Below are positions 37,317-45,524 of a stretch of DNA of 64,000 nt, piece after piece. The notes beneath the pieces were generated by a model. The model saw nothing but the letters and a program-made list of their open reading frames with translations. It was not told where the DNA came from and did not search any database. The translations under genes and the position numbers were made by a program. Every line of letters begins with the position of its first letter. Within the stretch, counting starts at the first letter, position 1. Source of the DNA: Streptomyces lasiicapitis (GTDB lineage Bacteria > Actinomycetota > Actinomycetes > Streptomycetales > Streptomycetaceae); assembly GCF_014646335.1 (NCBI RefSeq), contig NZ_BMNG01000006.1, positions 224,625 to 288,624 on the forward strand, given 5' to 3'.

Positions 37317-37535
37317 ATGCCCCGATACGAGTACCGCTGCCGCCCCTGCGGCACCACCTTCGAGCTGAGCCGCCCGATGGCGGAGTCCGCCGCCCCGGCC
37401 ACCTGCCCGGCGGGCCACGAGGACACGGTGAAGCTGCTGTCGACGGTGGCCGTCGGCGGTGCGTCCGCGGCTCCGGCAAGCGCGGGTGGCGGCGGTGGCG
37501 GCGGCGGTTGCTGCGGAGGCGGCTGCTGCGGCTGA
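37317..37535 (+). CDS. FmdB family zinc ribbon protein
   Basis: A 72-residue protein starting PRYEYRCRPCGTTFE, the FmdB-type zinc ribbon with a first CxxC pair; the second half has CPAGH, so Cys and His could complete the site. The tail is a Gly-rich segment ending GGCCGGGCCG, with extra cysteines that might bind metal. TACCCT ends six bases before the ATG, suggesting leaderless expression. The role of FmdB-type proteins is uncertain. Confidence 0.85.
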   Translation: MPRYEYRCRPCGTTFELSRPMAESAAPATCPAGHEDTVKLLSTVAVGGASAAPASAGGGGGGGGCCGGGCCG

Positions 37536-37577
37536 CGCCGCGAGGTCGGTGGACCACCGTCGGCTGACCTTGCGACG

Positions 37578-37650
37578 GCGAAGCGTGCTGGGGTCGGCTG
37601 GCCTTGTAGCGGCGGGGGCGTGCTGGGGTCGGTTGGCTCTGTGGCGGCCG
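37578..37650. repeat. Pair of imperfect 35-bp direct repeats
   Basis: GCGTGCTGGGGTCGG occurs at about 37582 and 37618 with similar flanks (GGCTGGCC and GTTGGCTC). The region 37536-37805 between the FmdB and sugar kinase genes otherwise shows GC-rich low-complexity DNA and no gene I believe. Confidence 0.45.
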
Positions 37651-37805
37651 GAGGACATCGCTGCGGGCTGGTCCTGTGGCGGAGGAAGTGCCCTGTCGTC
37701 CGTCGGCCCTGCGACGGGCGGGCGCCGCCTTCGGCTGACGTCGCCACACGCGACGTACACCGCCGTCGGCCGGTGCCGCAGCGGGCGACGCGCCCCGCCC
37801 AGCCC

Positions 37806-39239
37806 CTACCGCAGCACAGCCCCGTCCCCCGCCCCCAACATCCCCAACTCGCCCCGCGTGGGCGCCCCTTCCCAGTCCCCCCGCGAGGCCACCGCGAAGG
37901 CCCCCGTGGTCACGCCCCGCTCCAGTCGCTCCGCGACTCCCGCACCGTCGAGCAGCGCGGACAGGTATCCGGCGGCGAAGGCGTCCCCGGCGCCCACGGC
38001 GTCCACGGCACGTACCGCCCGTGCGGGGCAGTGGAGTTCGCCCGACTCCGTGTACGCGGTGGCCCCGCGCGAGCCGAGCTTGACGACGACTTCGCGCACC
38101 CCGAGGTCGAGCAATGCCCGGACCTGATCGGGGAGTTCGGTGAAGGTCCCGTCGGCCGGGAGGCACAGTGGCAGCTCGTCGTCGGACGCGACCAGGACGT
38201 CGACGTACGGCACCCATGCGCGCAGGACGGCGCCCGCCTCCTCCTGACTCCACAGCCGGGAGCGGAAGTTGACGTCCAGGCAGATCTGTACGTCGAGTTC
38301 GCGCGCGAGGCGCAGGGCGCGCTCGCAGGCGGCCCGCGCCGAGGCGCCGAGCGCCGGGGTGATCCCGGTCAGATGCAGCACGCGCGGCGGCGCCCCGCCC
38401 GCGAACGCCCGCTCGACGGCGTCCACACCGAGCCGTGAACCGGCCGACCCGGCCCGGTAGTAGTGCACCCGCGTCACCTCGGGCAGCCGCGGCTCGAACA
38501 GCAGCAGCCCGGTCGGCGCCCCCGCGTCACGGCTCACGCCGGACACGTCCACGCCCTCCGCCCGCAGCGTACGCAGCACCAGCTCACCGGCCTCGTCGTC
38601 CCCGACGGCCCCCGCCCAGCGGACGGCGTGCCCGAGCCGGGCGAGCCCGATGGCCACGTTCGACTCGGCGCCCGCGACGGACACGGCCATCGTCCCGCCG
38701 AGCTTCAGCGGCCCGTCACCGCGCAGGGCGACCATGCTCTCGCCGAAGGTGAGAACGTCCACGCGCGCCGGACCGCCGGCCTCCTGGCCGGCGCCAGCCC
38801 ACGTCGGGCTACAGGCTGCCGCCAAGTCACTGACCTCCACCGCAGGCATACCGACCCTTGCCGGGTCACCGGCCCTGGCCCGGCCAGGGCCACCACCCGC
38901 CGTCGGACCGCCGGTCGCAGCCGAGTCACCAACCGTCGCGTCCGGGCCAGCGGCCTCTGCCGGGCCAGCGGCCTCTGCCGGGCCAGCGGCCTCTGCCGGG
39001 CCAGCGGCCCTGACTGAGCCAGAGCCACCGCCCGCCGTCGGGCCACCGGTTTCCGCCGAGCCACCAGCCCTCGCCGCCGAGCCACCAGCCTCCGCCGCCG
39101 AGCCACCAGCTCCCCCGGGGCCACCGGCCTCCCCGGCCGGACCGCCGGTCTCCGCCGGGGCACCAGCCCCCGCCACCGGGCCACTGGCGGCCCGACCACC
39201 AGCCCCCGCAGATGAGTCCGCCCTCCCGAGGGCGCTCAC
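37806..39239 (-). CDS. kdgK: 2-keto-3-deoxygluconate kinase (PfkB family) with repetitive N-terminal extension
   Basis: The last about 318 residues are a PfkB sugar kinase: DVLTFGESMVALRG at the start, GAESNVAIGLARLG, and DAVGAGDAFAAGYLS with the catalytic Asp. Next to a KDPG aldolase it is most likely a 2-keto-3-deoxygluconate kinase. The frame begins with GTG at 39239, which overlaps the aldolase stop by four bases and has GGAGG seven bases upstream. That adds about 159 Gly/Ala/Pro-rich residues, including repeats of AEAAGP, which no normal kinase has. A second possible start is GTG at 38762, just at the kinase fold. Which one is used is open. Confidence 0.78.
   Translation of the reverse strand: MSALGRADSSAGAGGRAASGPVAGAGAPAETGGPAGEAGGPGGAGGSAAEAGGSAARAGGSAETGGPTAGGGSGSVRAAGPAEAAGPAEAAGPAEAAGPDATVGDSAATGGPTAGGGPGRARAGDPARVGMPAVEVSDLAAACSPTWAGAGQEAGGPARVDVLTFGESMVALRGDGPLKLGGTMAVSVAGAESNVAIGLARLGHAVRWAGAVGDDEAGELVLRTLRAEGVDVSGVSRDAGAPTGLLLFEPRLPEVTRVHYYRAGSAGSRLGVDAVERAFAGGAPPRVLHLTGITPALGASARAACERALRLARELDVQICLDVNFRSRLWSQEEAGAVLRAWVPYVDVLVASDDELPLCLPADGTFTELPDQVRALLDLGVREVVVKLGSRGATAYTESGELHCPARAVRAVDAVGAGDAFAAGYLSALLDGAGVAERLERGVTTGAFAVASRGDWEGAPTRGELGMLGAGDGAVLR
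38944..39009. repeat. 18-bp tandem repeat, 3.7 copies
   Basis: The unit GGGCCAGCGGCCTCTGCC repeats from 38944, almost without change. On the minus strand it encodes the hexapeptide AEAAGP in the N-terminal extension of the sugar kinase. Flanking sequence shows further degenerate GGTGGC-type units. Confidence 0.85.
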
Positions 39240-39859
39240 CCGCATACCTCCACGAACCGCCCCGCCCGCCCCCGCAGCCCGCCCAGATCCCCGCCGTCCG
39301 CCGCGTCCCCGATCAACGGGGAGCCCACGCCCACCGCGACCGCGCCCAGCGCCAAGTACTCCGCCGCGGCCGGTGCGTCCACGCCGCCGACCGGTACGAA
39401 GGGGAGGTCGGGGAAGGGGCCGAGGAGTGCCTTGAGGTAGGTGGGGCCGCCGAGAGGCGCGGCCGGGAACAGTTTCAGGGCGGTCGCTCCCGCCGCGTCG
39501 GCCGCGATCACGTCTGTGGGGGTGAGGACGCCGGCCAGGACGGGGAGCCCGCTGCCCAGTGCCGCCTCGACGGCTGGGCCGAGCCCCGGTGTCACCACGA
39601 GGTTCGCGCCCGCCTCGGCCGCCCGCGCCGCGTCCTCCACCGTCAGGACCGTGCCCGCGCCCAGCCACGCGTCCGGCCCGAGCTCGGCCCGAGCCCGCCG
39701 CAGCACGCCCAGCGCGTCGGCGCCGCTCAGCGACACCTCGACCAGCGGTACACCGGACTCGACGAGCGTCATGACCGTACGGAACGAAGCCTCCGCGTCC
39801 GTGCCGCGCACGATGGCCACGAGGCGCCGGGCCCGCAGCTCCTGCATGAAGTCGACCAT
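39236..39859 (-). CDS. eda: KDPG / 4-hydroxy-2-oxoglutarate aldolase
   Basis: A 207-residue class I aldolase that splits 2-keto-3-deoxy-6-phosphogluconate into pyruvate and glyceraldehyde 3-phosphate. The Schiff-base Lys is in ALKLFPA, and GAGTVLT and FVPVGGVD are phosphate-binding strands. The catalytic Glu is in VEVSL. The downstream gene is the matching kinase, overlapping by four bases, so the pair forms the end of a 2-keto-3-deoxygluconate (sugar acid) degradation route. Confidence 0.92.
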   Translation of the reverse strand: MVDFMQELRARRLVAIVRGTDAEASFRTVMTLVESGVPLVEVSLSGADALGVLRRARAELGPDAWLGAGTVLTVEDAARAAEAGANLVVTPGLGPAVEAALGSGLPVLAGVLTPTDVIAADAAGATALKLFPAAPLGGPTYLKALLGPFPDLPFVPVGGVDAPAAAEYLALGAVAVGVGSPLIGDAADGGDLGGLRGRAGRFVEVCG

Positions 39860-39902
39860 GCCCCCAGGCTCGCACAGCGCCCCGGCCGCGCCCCGGCGGC
39901 CC

Positions 39903-40496
39903 TCAGCCGCTACCGCTGCCCCCGCTCCGCAGAGCCCGCCGCCTCCCCGCCCGCGCCGTCGCGGGCTCGGCGTCCGGGTGCCGCGCCTTCCAGTACGGGT
40001 TGTCGTGCGGCAGCGTCGCGCTCACCCTCCCGTACATCCCGAAGAACATCAGCATCACCCCGACCACGAAGCTGAACAGGACGTTCTGGATGCGGAAGGC
40101 GAGCGGGTTGAAGCTGGACTCCAGCAGGGCGAGGTTGACGAAGCCGCTGAGGATGAAGGCGATGCCGAGCACCATGTTCAGGGTCGACGCGAAGTTGCCG
40201 CCGATCACCATTCCGGCGAACAGCAGCAGCCCGACGCAGATCGACAGGACGCTCAGGGCGCCGTTGGTGTTCAGGCCCGCGACCTTGTCGCCGCCGGTGT
40301 CGAAGAAGCCGACCTTGTCGATCAGGCCGAGGATGCCGAAGGCGAGCAGGACCAGGCCCATCAGGCCCGCGCCGAAGCGGTAGACCCGGCTCAGCCGGTG
40401 GTCGACGGGCAGATGCTCGTCGAGCCTGACGTGCCGCTTGTGGCTCTTGTGGCTCTTCTCGGACCTGGGGCCGGGGTGAAGCACATGCGTGGCCAT
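39903..40496 (-). CDS. DUF4383 membrane protein
   Basis: A 197-residue protein with four membrane helices in the middle (about residues 40-155) and basic N- and C-terminal tails (HVRLDEHLPVDHRLSRVYRF at the N-terminus is typical of the family). DUF4383 has no assigned function. GAGGCGGAC precedes the ATG. Upstream, 40497-40628 contains many GTACGT-type words (ACGTAC, TGACGTA), perhaps regulatory. Confidence 0.83.
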   Translation of the reverse strand: MATHVLHPGPRSEKSHKSHKRHVRLDEHLPVDHRLSRVYRFGAGLMGLVLLAFGILGLIDKVGFFDTGGDKVAGLNTNGALSVLSICVGLLLFAGMVIGGNFASTLNMVLGIAFILSGFVNLALLESSFNPLAFRIQNVLFSFVVGVMLMFFGMYGRVSATLPHDNPYWKARHPDAEPATARAGRRRALRSGGSGSG

Positions 40497-40628
40497 GTCC
40501 GCCTCCTTCGTGCGCGCGGAGGCCCGCTGAGACGACGTACAGATATGTACGTGACGTAGGTGACGTACGACGCACGTACAGACGTATCTCCAGGATCCGC
40601 CCGGGAAGCCCCGACCGCCAACAAGAGG

Positions 40629-42149
40629 CTAGGCGCCCTGGCCCCGCTCCTCGCGGATCCGCGCCACCACCCGCGCCACCGTCGTGCGCACGCCCTCCGT
40701 CTCGGTCAGGAAGTGCCAGTAGTCGGGGTGGCGGCCCTCCAGCGCGGCGACGGCGCGGTCCAGGCGGGCCACCGAGTCGTCGAGGGGGCGGGCGTGCTGC
40801 GGCTCGGGCTTCTGGCGGCCGGACATGGCCAGGCGCTGGGCGTCGCGGAGGGCGAAGCGGGTGCGCTCGATCTCGGCCTGGGGGTCCTTCGCGACGGCGT
40901 TCAGGCGGCGCAGCCGGTCGCCGGCGGCGGAGACGGCCTCGTCGGTGGAGTTGAGGAGTGCCCGCACCGTGGAGAGCAGCGCCGTGGCGTCCGGCCAGCG
41001 CTGGTCCTCGCGGGCGCGCTGGGCCTCCTTCAGTTTGGTCTCGGCCTGCCGCACGTTCTCCTCGGCCTGCTGCGGCACCTGCTGGAGGTCCTGCCAGCAG
41101 GCCGCGGTGAAGCGGCGCCGCAGCTCGCTGAGGATCGGCTGCACCTGCCCGCTGCGGGTGGTCAGGGCCTGCGCGCGCGTACGCAGCGACACGAGCCGCC
41201 GGTCGATCTCGCGGGCCCGCTCCGGCAGCCGGTCCGCCTCGGCGCGGACGGCTTCGGCGTCCCGTACGACCCGGTCGGCGCGCTGCAGGGTGTCGGCGAC
41301 GCCGTGCCGCCCCGCGCCCTGGTTGAGCTTGGTCAGCTCGGGCGCGAGCGCGGCGAGCCGCCCGGCGAGGTCGTCGGCCTTCAGCCCTGCGGCGCGCACC
41401 GCGTCGAGCGCGTTGCTCGCGGCGAGCAGGGTCTGCCGGGCGCGCTCCACGGCCGGGGCCAGGCGCGCGAGTTGGGTCTCGGCCTTGTCGAGCAGCGGTG
41501 TGAGCCCCTGCGAGAACCGGTCGAGGTCCTGCTTGGCGGTGCCGAGTGCGTCCTTGGCCTGGGTCAGCTCGGCGCGGGCGCGCGCGGCGGCGGACGTCTC
41601 CAGGTCGTCGCGGTCCAGGTCGTGCGCGTCCACGGCGGTGATGTACTGGTGACTCACCTCGTCGATGCGCCGCCCGAACGCCTCGAAGTCGGACGCGGCC
41701 TTCTGCGCGGCCGGGGAGGAGTCCACGGCGGCGATGGTCTCGATGGAGATCCGCAGGTCGCGCTGCGCGCTGTCCAGCTCGTAGAACGCGGCCGCGGCGG
41801 CGTCCTTCGCGGCCTGCGCCTCGGCCCGCACGCTCTCGCCGCGCCCGCCGAACCAGCGCCGCGTGCCGCCTCCGGCGAAGGAGGCGGGGAGGGCGGCGGC
41901 GAGCAGCGGAAGTACGGGGAGGGGCAGGAGGACGAGGGCGAGGGCGTCGCGGAGGGGCTGCCCGGCGCGGCGAAGGCCCCCACGCCGTCTCCTCGGGCCG
42001 CCCCGGGCCACGGCGTCACGGCGCGAGGCGACGGCATCGACGGCTTGGACGGCTTGGACGGCATGAACCGCACCGACGGCATCCGCGGCGGACACCGCCG
42101 ACGACGTCCATCTGTCCCTTGTGTACGGCCGCGGAGGTGTCGCCGTCAC
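40629..42149 (-). CDS. Membrane-anchored coiled-coil protein, function unknown
   Basis: A 506-residue protein. After a repetitive N-terminal segment (VGAVHAVQAVQAVDAVA) and an Arg-rich patch there is one hydrophobic helix (about residues 69-92). The remaining 400 residues are predicted to be long alpha-helical coiled coil, rich in Ala, Glu, Arg and Gln, ending with a region rich in His/Trp (GRHPDYWHFLTETEG). Streptomyces have such cytoplasm-facing or external coiled-coil proteins of unknown role; I do not recognise a named family. GTG start has GGAGAGGGATA upstream. Confidence 0.72.
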   Translation of the reverse strand: MTATPPRPYTRDRWTSSAVSAADAVGAVHAVQAVQAVDAVASRRDAVARGGPRRRRGGLRRAGQPLRDALALVLLPLPVLPLLAAALPASFAGGGTRRWFGGRGESVRAEAQAAKDAAAAAFYELDSAQRDLRISIETIAAVDSSPAAQKAASDFEAFGRRIDEVSHQYITAVDAHDLDRDDLETSAAARARAELTQAKDALGTAKQDLDRFSQGLTPLLDKAETQLARLAPAVERARQTLLAASNALDAVRAAGLKADDLAGRLAALAPELTKLNQGAGRHGVADTLQRADRVVRDAEAVRAEADRLPERAREIDRRLVSLRTRAQALTTRSGQVQPILSELRRRFTAACWQDLQQVPQQAEENVRQAETKLKEAQRAREDQRWPDATALLSTVRALLNSTDEAVSAAGDRLRRLNAVAKDPQAEIERTRFALRDAQRLAMSGRQKPEPQHARPLDDSVARLDRAVAALEGRHPDYWHFLTETEGVRTTVARVVARIREERGQGA

Positions 42150-42221
42150 TATCCCTCTCCCGTGCTGTTCGCCCTGCCCGGTGTCATTCTCCCACCGGTT
42201 GAGGACGAACACACGGGCCGG

Positions 42222-43040
42222 TCAGTTCGCGCTGCGCACTGTGACGCTGCCGTCGACGCTCCGCACGGAGACGTGGTGGGGGCTGCGGGTGTCGCGCGGC
42301 ACGGAGATGTCCGAGCCGCCGTCGACGGTCTCGCTGTCCACGCGGTACGAGGCCGCGCCCCCGTCGCCGCCACTCTTGGTGACCGGCAGCGCGACGTTCA
42401 CGGAACCGTCCTTGCTGCGGACCTCGACGCGGTCGGGCGCGGCGGCGAGTTCGAGGCGTACGGAGCCGTCGCGGGAGGTGGCGCTGATCCGCTTCGAGGT
42501 GACGTCGACGGCCCGCACGGATCCGTCGACGCTGCTCAGGTCGAGCGGCCCGCGGGCGTCCTGCACGGTCACGGACCCGTCCGCCGTACGCACCTTGAGC
42601 GGCTCGCGGAGGCCGGTGGCCGTGACCTTGCCGTCCTTGTTGAGGATGGTCAGGGCGACGTCGCGCGGCACGACGACGCGGTGCTTGGCGGAGCAGTTGC
42701 TGATGACGCCGCTGCACTTCACGCGGAACGTGAGCCGGTCCTTGTCCATGTTCCACGTGACCTTGGGGCTCTCGCCCATGACGGTCCGCCCGTCGAACCA
42801 CCGCGTCACGCGCACGTTCCGGTCCTTCACGTCGTCCGAGACGACCACTTCCAGCGCCGAGTCGTCCGAGTCCACGGTGAGCGTGCGCCCCGGCAGTGCG
42901 AAGGACCGCTGGTCCGGGTCGGAGTCGTCCTCGGCACTGGCCCCGCACGCCGCGACCATCCCGACGACGACCCCCATCGTCCCCACCCCGACCAGGACAC
43001 GCATCCCCCGCGCACGCGGACGCCGGCTGCGGACGGTCAT
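42222..43040 (-). CDS. DUF4097 lipoprotein
   Basis: A 272-residue exported protein. The lipobox VAAC follows a hydrophobic segment, giving a lipid-anchored Cys (C32). The mature part is a beta-rich DUF4097 fold with repeated DGSV words (at least five), typical of a right-handed beta-solenoid or adhesin-like sheet. GGAGAACGTC precedes the ATG. Role unknown; it lies 72 bases after the coiled-coil gene start in the divergent sense, both on the minus strand. Confidence 0.8.
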   Translation of the reverse strand: MTVRSRRPRARGMRVLVGVGTMGVVVGMVAACGASAEDDSDPDQRSFALPGRTLTVDSDDSALEVVVSDDVKDRNVRVTRWFDGRTVMGESPKVTWNMDKDRLTFRVKCSGVISNCSAKHRVVVPRDVALTILNKDGKVTATGLREPLKVRTADGSVTVQDARGPLDLSSVDGSVRAVDVTSKRISATSRDGSVRLELAAAPDRVEVRSKDGSVNVALPVTKSGGDGGAASYRVDSETVDGGSDISVPRDTRSPHHVSVRSVDGSVTVRSAN

Positions 43041-43245
43041 GACGTTCTCCCCTTGTTCTGCCCTCCCCGCGGCCGCTGCCACGAGCACATGACGACCGTA
43101 CGAACTGCCCGCCCTCCAGGGGATCCGGGCGGCCACCGGATCCACGGTGGGGCTATCCCCCCACGTCCCCGGGGGTCTCCGCCTCCGCCCCCGATACGCG
43201 TTTGCGAGGCCGGGCCACCGGCAAGGTAGGCTGTCCGCACATTCC

Positions 43246-43317
43246 GGGCGCGTAGCTCAGGGGTAGAGCGTCGCCCTTACAAGGCGAATGTCGGCGGTTC
43301 GAAACCGTCCGCGCCCA
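43246..43317 (+). tRNA. tRNA-Val (anticodon TAC)
   Basis: Cloverleaf folds cleanly: acceptor GGGCGCG with CGCGCCC, T loop TTCGAAA, anticodon stem TCGCC/GGCGA with loop CTTACAA, anticodon TAC at 43278-43280. Discriminator A43317; CCA is not fully encoded. No integrase or attL/attR-like duplicate is adjacent. Confidence 0.95.
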
Positions 43318-43335
43318 CCGGTTCGAGCAGCAAGT

Positions 43336-43371
43336 CAGTGGCCCTCTGGGGGAGTACCCGGAGGGCCACTG
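43336..43371. terminator. Terminator after tRNA-Val
   Basis: The arms 43336-43350 and 43357-43371 pair over 15 bases with one imperfect pair and a six-base loop GGAGTA, 19 bases downstream of the tRNA. Confidence 0.8.
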
Positions 43372-43387
43372 TCATGCCCGGAGTCCA

Positions 43388-44464
43388 CTAAGAGTCCACA
43401 TCCCCACGCGTGGCGTCCTCCGGGGCGAAGATGCCGACCAGGTTGCGGAACGCCGCGCGGTAGATCGTGGGTGTGGTGCCGTTGAAGCGGTGGAAGTGGT
43501 GGCGGAGGTTGGCGGGGGTGCCCAGGCCCGTGGTGGTGGGGATCTGTTCCACGGGGGTGTCCGTGTGTTCCAGGAGCCACTGGGCCCGTCGTACGCGGGC
43601 GCGCAGGAGGTACTGGAGCGGGGTGAGGCCCGTGTGCGCGCGGAAGTGGCGGGTGAGGGTGCGGACGCTGGTGCCCGCGTGGGCCGCGATGTCCGAAAGC
43701 GTCAGCGGGCGGTGGAGGTTGGCCTCCAGCCAGGTCGCGGTGGGGTCGGTGGTGAAGTCGGGGTGAGGGGCTGTGTCGGGGGCGGGGCCCGTATCGGGGG
43801 TCGGCCGGGGGGCTGTGTCGGCGCGTAGTGCCTCCGAGGGGTTCGGGAGGGTCAGGAAGAGATGGCGGTCCGCCTCTCTGGCGGTCTGTTCGTCGTGGTC
43901 CTCCTCGATGATCCGTACGCAGAGGTCCTTGCCGCCGAGCAGTCCTGAAGAGGTGAGGAAGGGGCCGTCCGCGACGGGCCAGTCGCCGAGTTCGACCTCG
44001 ACGCGGGGGTGGCGGCGGGCGAGTTCGGCCGCGTCGGGCCAGGACGTCGTGGCGCGGCGGCCGTCGAGGAGTCCGGCTGCCGCGAGGGCGAAGGTGCCGG
44101 TGCCGATCGCGGCCACGCGGCTGCCCCGGGCGGCGGCCGCGCGCAGTGCGTCGAGCACGTCGGGCGGGGGTGGGGCGGGGCAGGACGCGTATCCCGTCAC
44201 GATGACGGTGGCCGCGTCGAGCAGGCCGTCGAGACCGTGGTCGGCGGTCACGGTCATGGCCCCCGGGGCGGCTGTTCGGACCGCGGGATGCGCCGTCCCG
44301 GCCACCGCGTCCGCCGCCCCGACCGTGCCCCCGCCCGCGCACACCCGCACCTCGTACGGCGGGCGCCGGTAGAACGTGCGCGAGGCCGCGCCGAACAGCA
44401 TCGCCGGGGTGGAGAGTTGGTGGGCCGGGGCCCCGTCGAGCGCGAGCAGCGCGACCACTGGCAT
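43388..44464 (-). CDS. GlxA-family AraC-type regulator
   Basis: A 358-residue regulator. The N-terminal 165 residues are a DJ-1/PfpI-like domain (VVALLALDGAPAHQLSTP at the start, AAIGTGTFALAAAGLLDGRR in the nucleophile-elbow region with no catalytic Cys, as is normal for GlxA). After a Pro/Asp/Thr linker the C-terminal AraC helix-turn-helix pair lies near residues 240-340 (LTLSDIAAHAGTSVRTLTRH). A second GlxA regulator and a trypsin follow, so it may control extracellular protease expression. Confidence 0.88.
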   Translation of the reverse strand: MPVVALLALDGAPAHQLSTPAMLFGAASRTFYRRPPYEVRVCAGGGTVGAADAVAGTAHPAVRTAAPGAMTVTADHGLDGLLDAATVIVTGYASCPAPPPPDVLDALRAAAARGSRVAAIGTGTFALAAAGLLDGRRATTSWPDAAELARRHPRVEVELGDWPVADGPFLTSSGLLGGKDLCVRIIEEDHDEQTAREADRHLFLTLPNPSEALRADTAPRPTPDTGPAPDTAPHPDFTTDPTATWLEANLHRPLTLSDIAAHAGTSVRTLTRHFRAHTGLTPLQYLLRARVRRAQWLLEHTDTPVEQIPTTTGLGTPANLRHHFHRFNGTTPTIYRAAFRNLVGIFAPEDATRGDVDS

Positions 44465-44601
44465 GGCCAGAATTTAGCCCAGGGTGGCATCAGGGCGCTT
44501 TTTCCGACCTGCGGGGGCCGCGGAGGATGAGGGCACGCGCCGCCCCAAGGGCACGAAACGCGCGTACCCCATTCCTCACGCACCACCCGAAGGGCACCTC
44601 C

Positions 44602-45465
44602 ATGTCTCAGTCTGATGTCCGAGCTCGCCGGACCGCTTCCTTCCGTCCCGTAAGGCGCCTGCTCGTCGGCGCCGGAGCCGTCGGCGCCGCCACCGTCCTG
44701 TGCACCGCGGGCATGAGCGGCAGCGCCCAGGCCATCGTGGGCGGCAAGGACTCCAAGGGGGCGTACCCCTTCATGGTGTCGATCCCGATGACCCTGGAGC
44801 AGGAGGACGGGACCAAGGTGCGGGGCGTCTGCGGCGGCGCCCTGATCGACCCGCAGTGGGTGGTCACCGCCGCGCACTGCGCGCAGGACGACTTCCAGGC
44901 CACGCCGGACGGCACGGTGCGCGTCGGCAGCGACCGCATGCACTCCGGCGGCACCGTACGCACCATCGTCAAGAAGGTCGTCAACCCCCGCTACGACATC
45001 GGCGGCGACCAGCGCTCGCACGACGACATCGCCCTGCTCCGCCTCGACCGCCCCGTCACCGGCAAGGCCCCGATCCGCATGGCCGACCGCGCCCCGCGGA
45101 TCGGCGCGCACACCCGGCTCCTCGGCTTCGGCACCACCGTCGACGGCGCCCAGCCCAAGGACTGGAAGTTCTCCGAGCGGCTGCAGCAGCTCGACACCCG
45201 CCGGGCCCCGGCGTCCAAGTGCCTCAACATCAAGGGCAGCAGCGAGCTGTGCACGCAGAGCAGGGTGCCCGGCGCCATGGCGTGCAACGGCGACTCCGGC
45301 GGCCCGCAGATCCAGCGCGTCGGCGGGCGCTGGCAGCTCGTCGGGACCACGTCCGGCGACGGCGACGCGGCCGTCGACCCGAAGTGCGCGGGCGGTCCGG
45401 GGATCTACACCTCCGTCGCCGCGTACAAGGGCTGGATCGACAAGACGATCGCCGCGCATCGCTGA
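44602..45465 (+). CDS. Secreted trypsin-like serine protease
   Basis: A 287-residue S1 protease. A twin-arginine-free signal peptide of about 44 residues ends before IVGG (I45), the mature N-terminus. Catalytic residues: H92 in TAAHC, D142 in HDDIALL and S232 in CNGDSGGP; Asp six before the Ser region fits trypsin-type P1 choice, but I cannot confirm the pocket residue. Six cysteines for disulfides. The gene lies between two GlxA regulators. Confidence 0.9.
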   Translation: MSQSDVRARRTASFRPVRRLLVGAGAVGAATVLCTAGMSGSAQAIVGGKDSKGAYPFMVSIPMTLEQEDGTKVRGVCGGALIDPQWVVTAAHCAQDDFQATPDGTVRVGSDRMHSGGTVRTIVKKVVNPRYDIGGDQRSHDDIALLRLDRPVTGKAPIRMADRAPRIGAHTRLLGFGTTVDGAQPKDWKFSERLQQLDTRRAPASKCLNIKGSSELCTQSRVPGAMACNGDSGGPQIQRVGGRWQLVGTTSGDGDAAVDPKCAGGPGIYTSVAAYKGWIDKTIAAHR

Positions 45466-45524
45466 CCCGCCCGCCGAAGCGCTCGCGGCACTGACGGTCA
45501 CGTACGGCGCTGCATACTCCGACC

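Noticed and set aside
38944-39009. CRISPR-like array
   Set aside because: Repeats are directly tandem without spacers, and no cas gene is present.
38650-39435. Plus-strand open frame over the kinase extension
   Set aside because: Ala/Pro repeat on the opposite strand of the 18-bp tandem repeat; no family, no ribosome site, overlaps two good genes.
43246-43317. tRNA-Val as an integration site for a mobile element
   Set aside because: No integrase, no duplicated tRNA 3' end and no change in base composition nearby.
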